Part shown: positions 6,265 through 19,600 of the stretch, in pieces
How the letters are laid out: the number at the start of each line of letters is the position of its first letter
How positions within the stretch are numbered: the stretch's first letter is position 1
Origin: a virus
Length of the DNA: 27,372 nt
Strand: one strand, 5' to 3'
IMG/VR virus record: IMGVR_UViG_3300048050_000028
Location: 1 to 27,372 of that record
The notes under the pieces: generated by a model
Database searches by the model: none
The model's input: the letters and a program-made list of their open reading frames with translations, nothing else
Told to the model about the DNA's origin: nothing
Position numbers and translations under genes: made by a program

Positions 6265-8324
6265 AAATCATTGAAGAAAGTGACCGGCGCAATGTAGAAC
6301 ATGACAATTTCAATCCACTAACCGGTGAAGGATCTCCACTTAAACGCGAAAAAATACTCATTGAAGACTTCGGGGGAAATGATCACATCCAGTACATCCC
6401 AAAAGATATGCTTAAGAATAAGTTTGTGCGTTATCTTAAGGCTGCAAAGTCATTCAAAAAAATGTGGAAACTCCTTCACCCTAAAGCTGAATACAACGAT
6501 GAGATAAAAGATAAGCTTGAGAGAAAATATATAAAGATAAGGTCAAGATACGACTTTGCATTTTGGGCGTTCGTCTTTGTTATCATTCACGACAAAAGCA
6601 CGGGACGGGATATACATTTCAAATTAAACTATCCGCAGATATTACTACTTGAAACATTAGAAGAAATGCGCCTTGCCGGATTACCTATCCGTGTAATACT
6701 TCTTAAAGCCCGACAATGGGGAGGATCCACATTAACGCAAATATACATGGCATGGATTCAACTCGTGCATAAGACCGGTTGGAGCTCCATTATAATTGCG
6801 CATCAAGCTATCGCATCAGATAACGTAAAGGGTATGTTCGATACGCTTATTAATCATTACCCATTATGGATGCTTTATTCTCCCACAGATTCTTACAACG
6901 GGAAGGAACAAAAAATCAAACATTTCGGACGTACCGGATCTGTAGACATCATACCTTCACGTAATTGCAAGATCGGTGTAGGTACTGCTGAAAGCCCGGA
7001 ATCCGCACGTTCAAGCGATTTGGCTTTAGCCCATTATTCGGAAGTTGCTTATTGGAAAAAGACAGACAATAAATCTCCCAAGGATATTATCGGTTCTACC
7101 TCTTCATCAATCATGGATATACCCTGGACGATGATTGTAGAAGAATCAACGGCAAACGGCTATGGGGACTTCTTTTATCAGGAGTATGAAGATGCCAAGA
7201 TGCTGAGATCAAATTATAAGGCATTGTTTATTGCATGGTTCCAAATAAAGATTTACAGGAAATCATTTGGATCTATCGAGGATAAAGAAGAATTTGCTAA
7301 AAATCTATATGAATCGAAAGAGAATAAGGTTGAAATAGACTTACGACATGAATGTGGGGCATACTTATGGAAGTTGTGGGAAAGTGGTGCCTCATTGGAA
7401 GCGATAAACTGGTATATAACAAAAAGGAAAAGTTATACGGACCATGCGACAATGGCTGCCGAATTTCCGACAGATGATATCGAAGCCTTTAAACTTTCCG
7501 GTCAGATGGTATTTGACCAATACCTCGTTGACAAATTTAAATCCGGTTGCAAAGTTCCCGAATTTATCGGAGAGGTGCAAGGTGATGGCATCGACGGAAA
7601 AAAAGCATTGATAAATCTTTCATTTATAGATGATCGACAGGGTCACTTGTGGATGTGGAAGAAACCATCCTTCATGAAAGTATCAAATAGGTACATTGTA
7701 TCTGTAGATATCGGAGGACGCTCAAACAAGGCGGATTGGTCCGTAATAAGAGTATTTGACCGATTTTGGATGAAAGATGGTGAAGGTCCGGAACTCGTTG
7801 CACAATGGTACGGACATATTGATCACGATTTATTGTCATGGAAAGCGGCCCAGATAGCAAAATATTACAATGATGCTCTATTAGTCATTGAAAGCAATAC
7901 ATTGGAAACAAAAGATCCATCCGTCGACGGTGATCAGTCCGGGTTTATCTTAAACCAAATAAAGAATGTATACGATAACATCTATGCCCGCCGACAATCG
8001 GAGGAAGATATAAAGATGCATAATCCGGTCCGTTACGGGTTCCATACGAATACCTCGACCAAACCTGCACTCATATCAAACATGATAAGGGTTGTTCGTG
8101 AAAAAGGTTATATCGAACGTGATGAAAGATGCTTGAATGAATATAGAGTTTACGAGAAAAAGAAAAACGGATCATACGGGGCGATTGCCGGTGCTCATGA
8201 TGATATATTAATGAGTACGGCCATTGCATTGTGGGTATCGACTTATGAGATGGACATACCCCAATTAATACAACGAGGAGATAAGATAAAAATAAATACG
8301 GCCATTTCGGCAGCAACCATTTAA
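6243..8324 (+). CDS. terL: Terminase large subunit (693 aa)
   Basis: ATP-driven motor and nuclease that packages phage DNA into the procapsid through the portal. The ATPase half shows a Walker-A-like KARQWGGST (residues 155-163), a Walker-B-like strand ending in the catalytic Glu267 (LALAHYSEVAYW), and a coupling motif ESTANG at 301-306. The RNase-H-like nuclease half shows its acidic residues: Asp489 in VSVDIGG, Glu550 in LLVIESNTLE, and Asp653/654 in GAHDDILMSTA. The length is usual for the family, and both domains look intact. The N-terminal 100 residues are an extra helical region. It overlaps the rhomboid gene by 22 bases, and the small 125-residue gene follows after 11 bases. It lies on the strand opposite to the portal, which is not the common arrangement. 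Confidence 0.95.
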   Translation: MDEEVVLKIIEESDRRNVEHDNFNPLTGEGSPLKREKILIEDFGGNDHIQYIPKDMLKNKFVRYLKAAKSFKKMWKLLHPKAEYNDEIKDKLERKYIKIRSRYDFAFWAFVFVIIHDKSTGRDIHFKLNYPQILLLETLEEMRLAGLPIRVILLKARQWGGSTLTQIYMAWIQLVHKTGWSSIIIAHQAIASDNVKGMFDTLINHYPLWMLYSPTDSYNGKEQKIKHFGRTGSVDIIPSRNCKIGVGTAESPESARSSDLALAHYSEVAYWKKTDNKSPKDIIGSTSSSIMDIPWTMIVEESTANGYGDFFYQEYEDAKMLRSNYKALFIAWFQIKIYRKSFGSIEDKEEFAKNLYESKENKVEIDLRHECGAYLWKLWESGASLEAINWYITKRKSYTDHATMAAEFPTDDIEAFKLSGQMVFDQYLVDKFKSGCKVPEFIGEVQGDGIDGKKALINLSFIDDRQGHLWMWKKPSFMKVSNRYIVSVDIGGRSNKADWSVIRVFDRFWMKDGEGPELVAQWYGHIDHDLLSWKAAQIAKYYNDALLVIESNTLETKDPSVDGDQSGFILNQIKNVYDNIYARRQSEEDIKMHNPVRYGFHTNTSTKPALISNMIRVVREKGYIERDERCLNEYRVYEKKKNGSYGAIAGAHDDILMSTAIALWVSTYEMDIPQLIQRGDKIKINTAISAATI

Positions 8325-8335
8325 AAATTAAAGAT

Positions 8336-8713
8336 ATGTTTGGATTTATATTTAAAAAGAGACTTGAAGCCGCAATCAATTTAGCGGATAATGCACACGA
8401 GAAAACAGGTGACAGGTATTATGTACTACCTTACGGATTCGACCTAAGAATCTTCTCGAAAAAGGATTTCATGAATTATAAAAGAAATGGATTGATTCCC
8501 CGTAGAAACAAAATGGGTAATGTGATCAATACTTGTTTCTATTACACGAGCAATAAGTTCGGAAATAAACCGTCCCCCGAATTCTTGCAAAAGAAAGTGG
8601 AGGACGGTCTAAAAATTATGAACGAGTATTATAAGTATTACCTCACTAGTAAATTTCTCAACTGGTGCAAGAAATATAAACTCACTAGTAAATTAGTTAT
8701 CAAATTAAGCTAA
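8336..8713 (+). CDS. Unknown small basic protein (125 aa)
   Basis: Not recognised. The protein is Lys/Tyr-rich and soluble. It starts MFGFIFKKRLEAAINLADNA, has a central segment DRYYVLPYGFDLRIFSKKDF, and ends with two short repeats LTSKF and LTSKL encoded by a 14-base direct repeat. It follows the terminase after 11 bases and is probably co-transcribed. Its last nine bases overlap the 3' end of the portal gene on the other strand, so the two operons meet tail to tail with no room for a separate terminator. A role in packaging is conceivable from position only. Confidence 0.65.
   Translation: MFGFIFKKRLEAAINLADNAHEKTGDRYYVLPYGFDLRIFSKKDFMNYKRNGLIPRRNKMGNVINTCFYYTSNKFGNKPSPEFLQKKVEDGLKIMNEYYKYYLTSKFLNWCKKYKLTSKLVIKLS
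8642..8694 (+). repeat. 14-base direct repeat in the 3' end of the 125-aa gene
   Basis: CTCACTAGTAAATT occurs at 8642-8655 and again at 8681-8694, 39 bases (13 codons) apart and in the same reading frame, encoding LTSKF and LTSKL. It could be a small in-frame duplication at the C-terminus. Confidence 0.7.
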
Positions 8714-10642
8714 TTGGTTATACATATTATTTACGGCCGGCATGTTCGCACCTTGCTGAACTTGCTGCTGTAATTCGGGCGATAACGGTTGTGGTTGTTG
8801 CCCGTTTTGCACTGCTTCTTTTTGTTTATTTATTTCTGAAAGAAGTTTATCAGCATAGGGGAAAGAGCCGGTATCCAACATTTGTTCCAAAGTAATATAG
8901 TGGGCATTCAACAACTGAAGCAAGAAATCATTTGAAACCTGACGCGAAGCCATAGACGTTTGACTTTCTGCAATAGATAAATCAAATTCAAGATCTTTTA
9001 CACGTTCAGGATGATCCACACTCATATCTGCATCCTTGCCAACAATATTACGTATCATCCGATCATCATACATTTGCTGGATGTTCTGCACATCCTTCAA
9101 TGCGCCATCTTTCAAGAATGAAGAGAAAGCCTCCAAGAGATCAAGTAATGACATGGTAGCGTTCTGCGTTTCTTGCTGATACTTGCTGGCGCTATCTCCT
9201 GAGAATCCGGGTTTGCCTTGCAGAGCTCCATTCACCCCTGCGATATCTTCAAAGAATTTAAGTTGGATATTCAGCAATTCACTGATACCTATGTTTGTTG
9301 AATTACTTGAAATTTGCTGTGGTAATGCAGTACCATTTTTTGATTTATAAGGAAGTATCCCTTTGAAGTCGCCCCACATCTTACCAACTTCTTTCCAACT
9401 ATAACCATCCGGCTTAGCCTCTTGAGGGAATAATAACAAACCTTTTGCGCTAGCCGACATAATGAAATCATACATAGTAATCAATCTATTGACATAGCGT
9501 TGTTGGTCTATTACATCAGCAACATAAGAATGTATCTCCCCATTTACGAAAGGATATAATTTATAGGAATAAGGATGCTCCCCATGTTCAAATGGAGTTT
9601 CTCCCTGGTCCAAGACATAACCGTCCGGAGAAACAAAACGGAAGTACCAATACCTATCTATACACCACTCATATTCGATAAGAGGGATATCTTCTTTATC
9701 CATGCCGGCTTGTGTTACTTCTTGAATACGTTTATTGTTTACCGAATCAATAAGACTTGGTTTATCTTTTATTTCACACTTGAAACATTCTCCCGTTGCG
9801 TAATCATGGCAATGGTAACGTGGCTTTTCTTCTTTGCTCCATATTTCAAATACACGGCATAAATTAGCATCCTTAGGTATATAGAAACTCGATTCTATCT
9901 GTTTCCTGTATCCAAATTCTTCGCTACTGTTTTTTATGTATCCCGAATAGTCCGGGTATATTTCATCCAATATGAATTTATCTGAAGGAGTCTTTGCAAA
10001 CTTCGACAAAAGATCTCCATGAGAAATATCATGAATCTCTCCTATTAAATCCGCATCCCAGTTGCGAGGATCTTTCATATCTCCATCAACAAACCATTTC
10101 TGTAGGTCTACGTTATCCGTGTATTCATCATAACGCCCTTTTCTCCAATCTGGGCACTTGCGTTGACATACGGCGCCATATATCATAAATTCTTCAAATG
10201 CACGTCCGTCAAGCTCGGATAACCGGTTCATCTGTCTATTGTATTGAAGAAGAGTAGTCATTGTTTCCCCGTATTTCTGTTCGTCCCGATCACGGGAAGT
10301 ACAAGTCGGCTCTTTATCTTGACTATGCCATACGCCCAATACGGTTTTTACGAATCGACGTATAAGGTTATTCTTAAGGGGTACTCGTCCCTGTTGACGA
10401 ATATAGTCTTCTTCAGTCATCATACGGCCATCAATACAAACCATGTCATTCCATTGTTTTCCGTATGTATAATTTCTATTCCGTTCCATATCTTTTCTAA
10501 ACGTGTACATATTCGCCCAAACCTGAGCTGCACGTTCCAAAAGATCTTTTGCATCTCTATCCACATCATAGAGCATCTTTTTTGAAACGGGTTTCTTTTT
10601 TCCTTTAAAGGAACTAAGTTTTGATAATGGTACTAAGTTCAT
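8705..10642 (-). CDS. Portal protein (645 aa)
   Basis: Forms the dodecameric channel at one capsid vertex for DNA entry and exit. The length and architecture fit P22/crAss-like portal proteins. An N-terminal helical region carries RNRNYTYGKQW and LKNNLIRRFVKTVLGVW, a pattern common in podovirus portals. A central wing and stem region follows, with VADVIDQQRYVNRLITMYDF and the segment GVNGALQGKPGFSGDSASKY, then a long C-terminal helical part. The extreme C-terminus is Gln-rich (EAVQNGQQPQPLSPELQQQV), as in portals with a barrel or disordered tail. It starts three bases after the stop of the giant protein gene, so it is translationally coupled and is the last gene of the operon from 22477. The assignment rests on position next to packaging and virion genes and on sequence style. 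Confidence 0.88.
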   Translation of the reverse strand: MNLVPLSKLSSFKGKKKPVSKKMLYDVDRDAKDLLERAAQVWANMYTFRKDMERNRNYTYGKQWNDMVCIDGRMMTEEDYIRQQGRVPLKNNLIRRFVKTVLGVWHSQDKEPTCTSRDRDEQKYGETMTTLLQYNRQMNRLSELDGRAFEEFMIYGAVCQRKCPDWRKGRYDEYTDNVDLQKWFVDGDMKDPRNWDADLIGEIHDISHGDLLSKFAKTPSDKFILDEIYPDYSGYIKNSSEEFGYRKQIESSFYIPKDANLCRVFEIWSKEEKPRYHCHDYATGECFKCEIKDKPSLIDSVNNKRIQEVTQAGMDKEDIPLIEYEWCIDRYWYFRFVSPDGYVLDQGETPFEHGEHPYSYKLYPFVNGEIHSYVADVIDQQRYVNRLITMYDFIMSASAKGLLLFPQEAKPDGYSWKEVGKMWGDFKGILPYKSKNGTALPQQISSNSTNIGISELLNIQLKFFEDIAGVNGALQGKPGFSGDSASKYQQETQNATMSLLDLLEAFSSFLKDGALKDVQNIQQMYDDRMIRNIVGKDADMSVDHPERVKDLEFDLSIAESQTSMASRQVSNDFLLQLLNAHYITLEQMLDTGSFPYADKLLSEINKQKEAVQNGQQPQPLSPELQQQVQQGANMPAVNNMYNQLA

Positions 10643-10645
10643 AAT

Positions 10646-13600
10646 TTATTTTATTTTATCTATATCCTTTAAAAAACTTGCTTTATCCATATTGTAAGAT
10701 AACTCGTACATTTTTCTATCAGAGTCGGAAGTTGCATCTTTCAATGCCTTTCTATCAGAGTCAAGTGTTTTTTCCCAATCCTGATAGACTTCATACATTT
10801 TATAATTCTTAGAGTTGTATATTTTTGTTAGCTCTTTGGATGAATCAATAATCCCCTTTTCCTCCTCTTTCGAGAAACCTGATATTTGATTTTTGACATC
10901 TTTCATTTTATCGTTAATATCATAGAATCTTTCATTAACTGCACCGAATTGATTCATATCATCCGAAGGAGACTGCAAGAAAGAACTTACTATTGGTAGA
11001 TTACGGTACTGACGTTGCGATGGATCATTAATCATCAGTGCAGTTTTTACCGCTTGGTTGATGGTAGAAAATGTTCCACCTAAATAACCGGTAAAGATAT
11101 GTTCAAAATCAGCGGGGTTAATATTTATGTATCCACCGTGATGAGCATTTCCACCAGTTATATTATTCAATATCTTACTTGCATTTACTAATTCTTTATT
11201 GGTTCCTGAATAGACTTTTGTATATTCAGGTTCTAAGTCATTGTAACTATCTTTATGTATCTTCTTCCCAAAATAATCCTTGTTTACCATTACTTGCGCA
11301 ATTGGCTTTACTACGTCGGGAACAAGCAATGCCATGCCCATTCCCTTAAGTGAAGCATCGTTATTTCCCTGCAGCATATTTACAGGCAAGACATCTAAGA
11401 ATTGTCCAAGTATATCCAAAGCTCCCTCTTCAGGTGTTTTGTCATAAGTATGGTTTACGATATGATATAATTTCTCACCGAGACCATAGAAGGATCTATC
11501 CTCAATTGAGATTGGTATACTTACAGATTTTCCAAAAGGTAAAGAAATAGTCAAATCATTTTCTCTAATCCAAGATGGGATATTATCATACTCGCTATCA
11601 TCCCCACTCCCGGCACCATTAATTATTAACTTGCTGATAATTGGGGCACATGCACCAAGTGCAACAAGGAATGATTTATCCAGCATAAATTTGAATTTAC
11701 TTGCATCCCATAAATCCTTTTGAAGCTTTAAAGATTGAACGCCTGCATTAAAGAATAACATGGTATCTTGACACCAACCTGCAAGCCCAAATCCTGAACC
11801 TTTCTTATTAAAGTTTACTGTGATATTTTTTGCATCTGACACAGATGTAATGATAGATCGTCCCATTTGCCGAGAAGTAAGATAGGTGTTGAAACGTGTA
11901 ACATCCTCCGCACATCTATTTGCCAACTCTATGCCATTTCCAACAATATTCAAAAGATCAACCGGTTTCATCGTGATATCTTTCCCCTTGCTACGAGTAA
12001 GTTTCTTTATTTCTTTATCAATTATTCCTTTATACTCTTCGATTGTGTTGATATTGGTATATCCTGTTTCCCCTCCATTTGTCATAAACTCATGGAAATA
12101 CTTTTCCATCGGATCGTTTATATCAAGTTTGTTGTTTTGGAACTTTCTCATTAATGAAACAATCTTCATATCACCTCCGGCATAACCGGCTGTTACAATT
12201 CCTAGCGATTGATTTAATCCGCCAATTGCTGCATTCTCCATCCATCTTTTGAAATAGGACGAACTCTCTTTTACAAATACGGCATTGCTGGCAAACTCCA
12301 TATCCTTTGCCAAGTTCCTTACAACAAATGCAGGGTTGGCGGTTGTAAAGAACATAGCCATGTGCCCCATAATGTAACGAAGGATTTTTCTAGGTACCCA
12401 ATCACTCGAATTACGTATCATTCCATTGAGTGCCTGGGCTGCTCTAGGATTACCATTTACATGTACTGTATATGACTCTCCATTTAAACGAACCTGAACA
12501 TCGTGCTGTGACTTCTCATTATTCGTAGCGACATATTTTAAATCAATTCCATTCGGTCTTTGAGTAGCCGTGCCCTCTTCTTGCTTTTGCCTCATCTCAT
12601 TCAACCACTCATCACGAATCTTAGTAGCTTGATCTGCTGTTGATTTTTCCGGGATATCCGGATAAGATTCTTTCCAAACGGGCTTTTGTTTTGTGCCGGT
12701 ATTTATGTACCACATTCTATCCGCACCCAAAAGCTTTGATGGATGATTCACAGCGAAGTTATATAATTTTTGATTGACAAGATTACGGTTGCCGTCAGAT
12801 ATTGTACGTTGCCCGACTGCTCCGATAGTAGCTAGAGGATCATCTGCTAAAGATACACGTCCACGAGCTGCCTTTATAGTACCAATGGCAAAGTTTTGAG
12901 GTCTATCATCAAAGTATTCATAAACATCAGAAGCTACATCCTCTTTAAATCCGCGAAGAGGAATATAGTTGACAAACATTCGTTTGGTATTATTATATTG
13001 AGATTTACTGATTGTCCCACTTTTGAATGCCTTTTCAAGTGTTTTTTTAGTTGCATCGTTTATATAGTCCCATAAGGTCTTCGTATCATACGAACTTTCT
13101 ATATCATTTACCGAATCTAAAGCTTTGTCTTCCCATGTACCATCCTCATTATTCTCTTCGTCCTCTTCGTTCTTAAATATACTTGAAATTCCTGAACGAT
13201 CCTTGTATTCAAATTCAGGTACTAAATTAGCAGCAAAGTCTTTCAGCTCTTGGTTCTTTTTATATAAGTCCTTATCACTCTTCTCTAGCTCGTCCCTAAA
13301 CTTATACAATGAATCATACTTCCCGTTTATCAAAGAATCTATCTTATCTTTCGTTTCCTTTGAATTATCACCTTTGGAGAGAGCATCTAATAATAATTGA
13401 TTCCTTTCTCCCTCAACGGCATCACGGAAAGACTGGATAATGTTTCTTTCAAGTCCGTGCTTTTCTATTAGGTAATTTACAATTTGATTATAAGTCATTC
13501 CGGTCTTTTGCATATCAGCAACAGCCTTAAAGATAGGCTTCATGTATGTTTCATTAAACATCTCATTTTCGACCTTATTGATAGATGAAACATGATTCTC

Positions 13601-16600
13601 TGCTGTGTATGGATCTTCCCATTCTTGCAACTTCTCGTTGCGTTCCTTAAGCACAGAATCTATAAGGACTTTGAGCGAAGCCATATTGTCGACAAATGCT
13701 TCACGACCTAATCTAAACCACTTGTCACCTACAATTTGCTCGTACATTCTTGTTGCTGTTCTATGAGAAACCTCGTTAGCATCTTTTCCACGATAAAGTA
13801 TCTTCTCAGGAGAATAAGTAAGATCAATCTTACCATTCTTAAGTTTAGAATAAGACGCTTGAATAAGTGAACGTATATCATTATCTGATAAACGGAATCC
13901 GAGTTTTATTTTTGCATTGGCAATTGCAGAACGAACCTGATCACAGACATAATGCCATAAATTATGATCGGTTGTATTTTCTGCCATACGGGCCATATAC
14001 TCATCCACTTCTCTATCTTGGTCAAACTTGGTAAAGTCCCCTCCACTATTTCTGAACCGTTCTATGATAGAGTTGCGTATTGCATCATTCTTCCAAACAG
14101 AATCTAGTAAATGAGTAAAATTATTTCCTAACAAATTACGAAGTCCGTAGTGACCGACTGTTTCATGTAAGATGGTCCGTTGCGCGTCTTCGGGAGAATC
14201 TGCATTATCCATGTTTACGACTACTTCACCGGTCTTTGTGTTAAACCAGCCCTTAGCCATCTTTTGCCTATCGGTTAAATCGTCTTCATTTGTAACTTGT
14301 TTTATGGGAGTATTCAATGATTCGGCAATAGACTTTACAGAAGAATCTACCTGGTCAGTTAATTGCTTTGATTGTATTTCTGATTCACGATAGAGATTAT
14401 TATCATCAACATTAATCGGTTTATCCGACCGCTCTAATATCTTGTCATTGCTTACCGTATAAGAACGTCCATTTGATTCTATGGTGATTCCATTCTTTGT
14501 ACTACCAACTACTTTACCCGATACAATGGTGCCATCCATAAATTTTGCCTTGGCGTAATCCGGTACTTTACTTTCTTTATCCGATGGACTGGGATTTATT
14601 TCTTCTTGGCTTTCGCCTCTTCCGCGTATGAATCCCGAAGCATCTTTCGATGTCTCGCTATTTCCTCGTCCCAATCTATCTTCCGGTTCTTCTGATCCTC
14701 TAGATATTTCTTGGCTTTTTCCGAACTTTCCTTGTGAAACTGATTCAGATACTCTGTCATTTTCGTTATTTTTATTATAATCTATTCCTCTTTTTTCTAA
14801 CGATCTTCTCGCCGCTTTAGTACTTTCGTTATCAAGATTACCATTTGCAGATTTAATGAGTTGCTCTACCGGTGTAGGATTTCGTATTTCTCCATTATTT
14901 ACTTTATTTTGATATTCCTTACGTAACTCATCTCTTCGAATTTGAAGATCTTTATCCTTCTCATTTTGGATATCAATTATCTTATCTTGTTGATTTTCGG
15001 TTTTTTGTTTTCCTTTATGAATAGCACTATCCCCAAAATCATACCCTGCACCTTTTGATGAAAGATATTCCTCTTCCGTCATTACAGGAATCGGATTAAT
15101 ACTTTTATAGTCCGCGAATGCTTTTGTTTTACGTTTAGAAGAATCCAGCCACTTTTTAAAGTCCTCTTTCGATACCTCGGTAATATTTCCTAATCCTTTC
15201 CATCCTTTTCCATAATTGGATAGATAAGCTTTCTCGGCATCGTCTTTAGAATCGAATCCGTACATGACTTTATGTTCATCAAATTCACCTGTTTTCGGAT
15301 TGACTTGATCAACAACATAAACATTGCCGGAATCAGGATGGCTAGAGAAGTATACATCAACATGGTCACCATCTACACCTGTTGTTCCACGGATATATCC
15401 GTAGTCATTATGCATAGATGTTTTCCAAACTTTGCCATCCTCTGAGACACCACGGCGGACGCTACCGGCAGGATTTTCAATAGTAACATCCATGCCGTCA
15501 ATCTTAACGTGCCCTTTCTTATAGTTTCCAGCTTCTTTCTGTGCATCTGTCGGATTAGTGTCAACATCCCCACGGACGTCTTTTATCTGAGATTCATTTG
15601 GATGTTCTAACTCATTTATTCTCTTTTCTGCTTCATCTGCTATAAACTTATTAGCCTTTTTATACTCCTTGGGCCATCCTCTTCTTTTTTCATCTTTTCT
15701 CGCCATCCTTAAGGTTGTCTGTAAGGTGTCGAGGTCAGAAGATGAGTTTATAAAATCAGATATTTTCTTTTCAGTTTCTTCAATATTCTTACCATCGTGA
15801 TAAGCATTTACTAAGTCAACTGGAGTTACTTCTTCATTTGGTTTTGTAGAAACAGGTTCAGTGCTTTCTGTTCCCCGTTCCTGTCCCTGGTTATCGGAAT
15901 GTTCTGTTCCTTGCAATACTTCACTGCTTCTTTCATTACTTGCATCAGATCCTTGTCCTTCAGGTAATTCTTCGCGAATTCTGTTATATTCATTATCTAT
16001 TTCATTTAATATGTCATCATGTTGTTCAGGTGTAAGTGCATCTAGTTCACTATCCAAGTATCCGATATAACTTACATAATCTTTTACATCAGTCCCCAGC
16101 ACATCTGCTTTGTCTTTGTAAAGATAATAATCTTTTGGAGAAACACCATCTTCAGAAGCCTTCTGTAATAATTCATCATACATCGGTTCCAACTCTTTCG
16201 GAGTTATGCCCAACTCACTTGCAAGATTATTTATTTCTTCACTTTTTGTATTGGTTTGATCATGCAACTTTTGTGAGGCATTAATCATTTCACGAGTAGA
16301 ATTATTCGTTCTTACCGCATCAATAATCATATTTCGTATATCCTGCTCACTTACATTATCAAATGCATGTTCATCGTCATTCTCTTTGAGATATTGAGCA
16401 AGTCCGGAAGGTGTATATCCCTCATTACTCAAAAGGCTTATGCGTTTACGACGTTCATCTTCACTCATTCCAAGTTCAGATCCTAAGCCCTTGTCTCCAT
16501 TTTTATCGGACCATCTTAATAAGTGCCCTTGTGACAAAGCACGATAGACCTCATCTTCCGGAGAAACACTCTCTCCCAATTCTTTATTTATATCAGCAAT

Positions 16601-19600
16601 TGACTTATTAACATCTTCTTTATAATTGGATATTGAATTCCATGCGCCCGACTTTTGCTTAAGATCATCTACTTGTTTCTGCCAAGCATCATGACGTTTC
16701 TCATAATCCTCTTGCCATGCCTGATATCTAGCATTAAAATCCAAAGGAGATTCTCCACGATTAAGTTTTGGAGCCTCGCTTATCTTCGGCTCTTGTTTCT
16801 TTAGATTGGCTAAATCTTCTTTTAATAAAGACCTTTGGCCATCAGCATAGTTCTTTATTACCTCATCCGATAAGCCCTTTCCACGCATGTCATAAACAGC
16901 CTCATCGGGAGCCATTGATGTATAATCGACTTCTTTAGATTGAGCGTCCTTTGATTGAGTTTCTTTTTGCTGAGGCTGAACTTCATTCATCAGGGATTGA
17001 TAGTAGTTCAATTCTGCTTGGGCATTGTTTATGTCTGATTGCTTATTCTGTTCGTTTTGTAAAAACTTCTCACGATCCGTTGCTGTATTCTTTTTATTTT
17101 GAGCTGCAGTAAGTTTCTTTTGAGCAGAATCAATATTGTTTTGAATAAAAGTTTGTACTTGATCAGCAGGCATTTTAGACTTCAAATCATCAATGACCTC
17201 TTTGGGAGTAGCAGGCTTTTGTTCTTTAGGTTGCTCAACAGGTGGATTGTTTACAATATCCGCAAGGTTGTCTGCCGTTAGAGGCCGCTTTTGGTACATC
17301 TGTCCGTTCTCATCATATAAAGCGAATGCCGATGCAGGTTTTCCATTTTTATCCTTGCTCTCATACCCTTCATTAATAGTATAGTCTTTCCCTCCTATGT
17401 TTACTGTTTCGCCAACTTTGCCTCTCCAATAATCAGGAGTAGCCATTTCAGCTTGCTGATTCTTTTGTTCTTCTTGTTGTTGAACCTGTTTAGTTTGTTG
17501 CTCATTCTCTGCCTGAATATCCTGCATTGATTTGGCATCCGCATATTCATTTAATTGATCAGGAGTAGAAATATAAGAAGTATGGCCATCTGTAAATACG
17601 ATTCCGTCTGGAGTGACCTGTGTAACTTGAACGTTCATAGGTTTACCACTGACCAGTACACTGTATTGTTCACCAGGCTGAAAATCTCTCTTACCGTTTA
17701 TTTCATCTGCTAATTGTTCAGATAACTGACTATAGATGCCTTCGCCAACACGTTGCTTCATTGCATCCGATGGCTCTACAGAGTTGATCGATATGTCACT
17801 AATAGGGACCATCTGCATTTGTCCGTCTGAATCTTTAATGACTACAGTATCATCACTCTGTTTAGGATCAACTTCACCGTTCTGATCAAATCCTATTTTG
17901 CCGGATAAGACATTAATAGGGTTGTCACTACGATCCGTTGCAGAATATACATTCCCATCTACATGAGTAATTCCGTCAATTTGTTGGTTGTTCGCATCAA
18001 CTGTTTGAGATATATTATCTTGTGCAGCATGAATCATTCCATTGTACTTTGCCGAAAGATTGAAATAATTGATAGCGGCCTGTACCTTATCTTCCGACAC
18101 ACCCATATCACGCAAAGCTTGAATCTTCTGTGCAGGAGTTCCAGGCATTGCATCCAGCTTGGAAGTATCTACCTGATCAGAGACAACTTGTAATCTTAAT
18201 TTAGTATCTGCTTTCTCTTGGGGATCCGTAGTAGTCAGTCCTTGGTCATAACTAGCCTCACCTGTCATTTGGTTATTATCCAAATCGCCTTCAGTCTTTT
18301 TCTTAAGGTCCGCGATATTATAACCGTTTGCAAAAGTCTTAGCTCCGATATAACCGAGTATGGCCGCCTTTTCTTTTTGGTTTAGATAATCGGTGTTTTT
18401 TATTCCATCACCATAAGCTTTCAGAGCATCCATGTCCGAATTATCTATATCTGTTTTAAAGCTTTGCCAATCACCTCCAAGTACATTGAATCCATTTATG
18501 TCCGATCTATTTAATAAAGATCTAGCTTGACGGCGTCCGGTAAAATAGCCTGCAGAGTGTACGGCAGAAAAGAATCCGGACATTAAGGCTACAGATAAAA
18601 ATGTATTAAGGTTTTGTTTAGGATCTACTACATCCGCCCATGATTGATCACCTACTGTAGCAGCATTCATTACATTTCCTACGACCTCTTCACCATATTC
18701 ACCTAGAGCACCATTCCAATGTGCATGTTTTTCAAAACCTGAAAGTGCTTGTGATAGTTCAGACGCTTTGGCTGCTGTAAGAAAATCAGCAACCTTATTC
18801 AATTGTAAAACTTTGCCTACTTTTGAAGATGCCATTTTACCAACAGCTCCTTTGATTGCATTTCCGGCCGGAGAGAAATACTCACCGAACATTTCCGAAT
18901 AGTCTTGTATGAATTCGTTTAATGCAGATTTACCAATAGCCTTAACAGTATTGTCGCCTCCCTGTGTACCGGCATATTGTGTATATCCTTGCGGACTTAT
19001 CTTTGTCTGAATATTTCCTGTTGCTCTTTGGGTAGCATCAGCAGTAATACGAGGCATACCGAATGTAGCCTCAACTCCAACCGCCTTTACAGCATCACCA
19101 ATCAATCTAGCAGAAGTAGAGGCAACCTTTTTTAATATTGCACTACTACCAAATCTTTTCAGTACATAATTAGTTAAATTCTTTGTTACAGCGTCTCCTA
19201 CACTTTCTCCCGGATTCAACAAGAATTCAGCCATATAAGGTATAGACTGTCCGGTCGTAAGTCCTGCATTATAAGACATGCCTATTTGATTACCATAACT
19301 TTGATCTACTGCCTGTTTCACAGCCGCCGAAGTCAATGCAAGATTATCAGCATACGAAGCCTTACCTTGCTTCTGACGTTGAATAGCTTGCAATGTTGCG
19401 AGAGCATTTGCCGCTTGAATAGTTTGTCCCGGTATGTAAGTATACTGTCCTGTAATAGCATCTTTTAATCCTGATAGTATATTGCTTGCTATTCCTACAC
19501 CGGCATTCTGTCTTGCAACTTGGTCAATGGTTTTCTTTGATTCTTCCAAACTCCCCAAAGCCGCCTCAGCCGAAGCATAACTAGGATCCAAATTTCTAAG

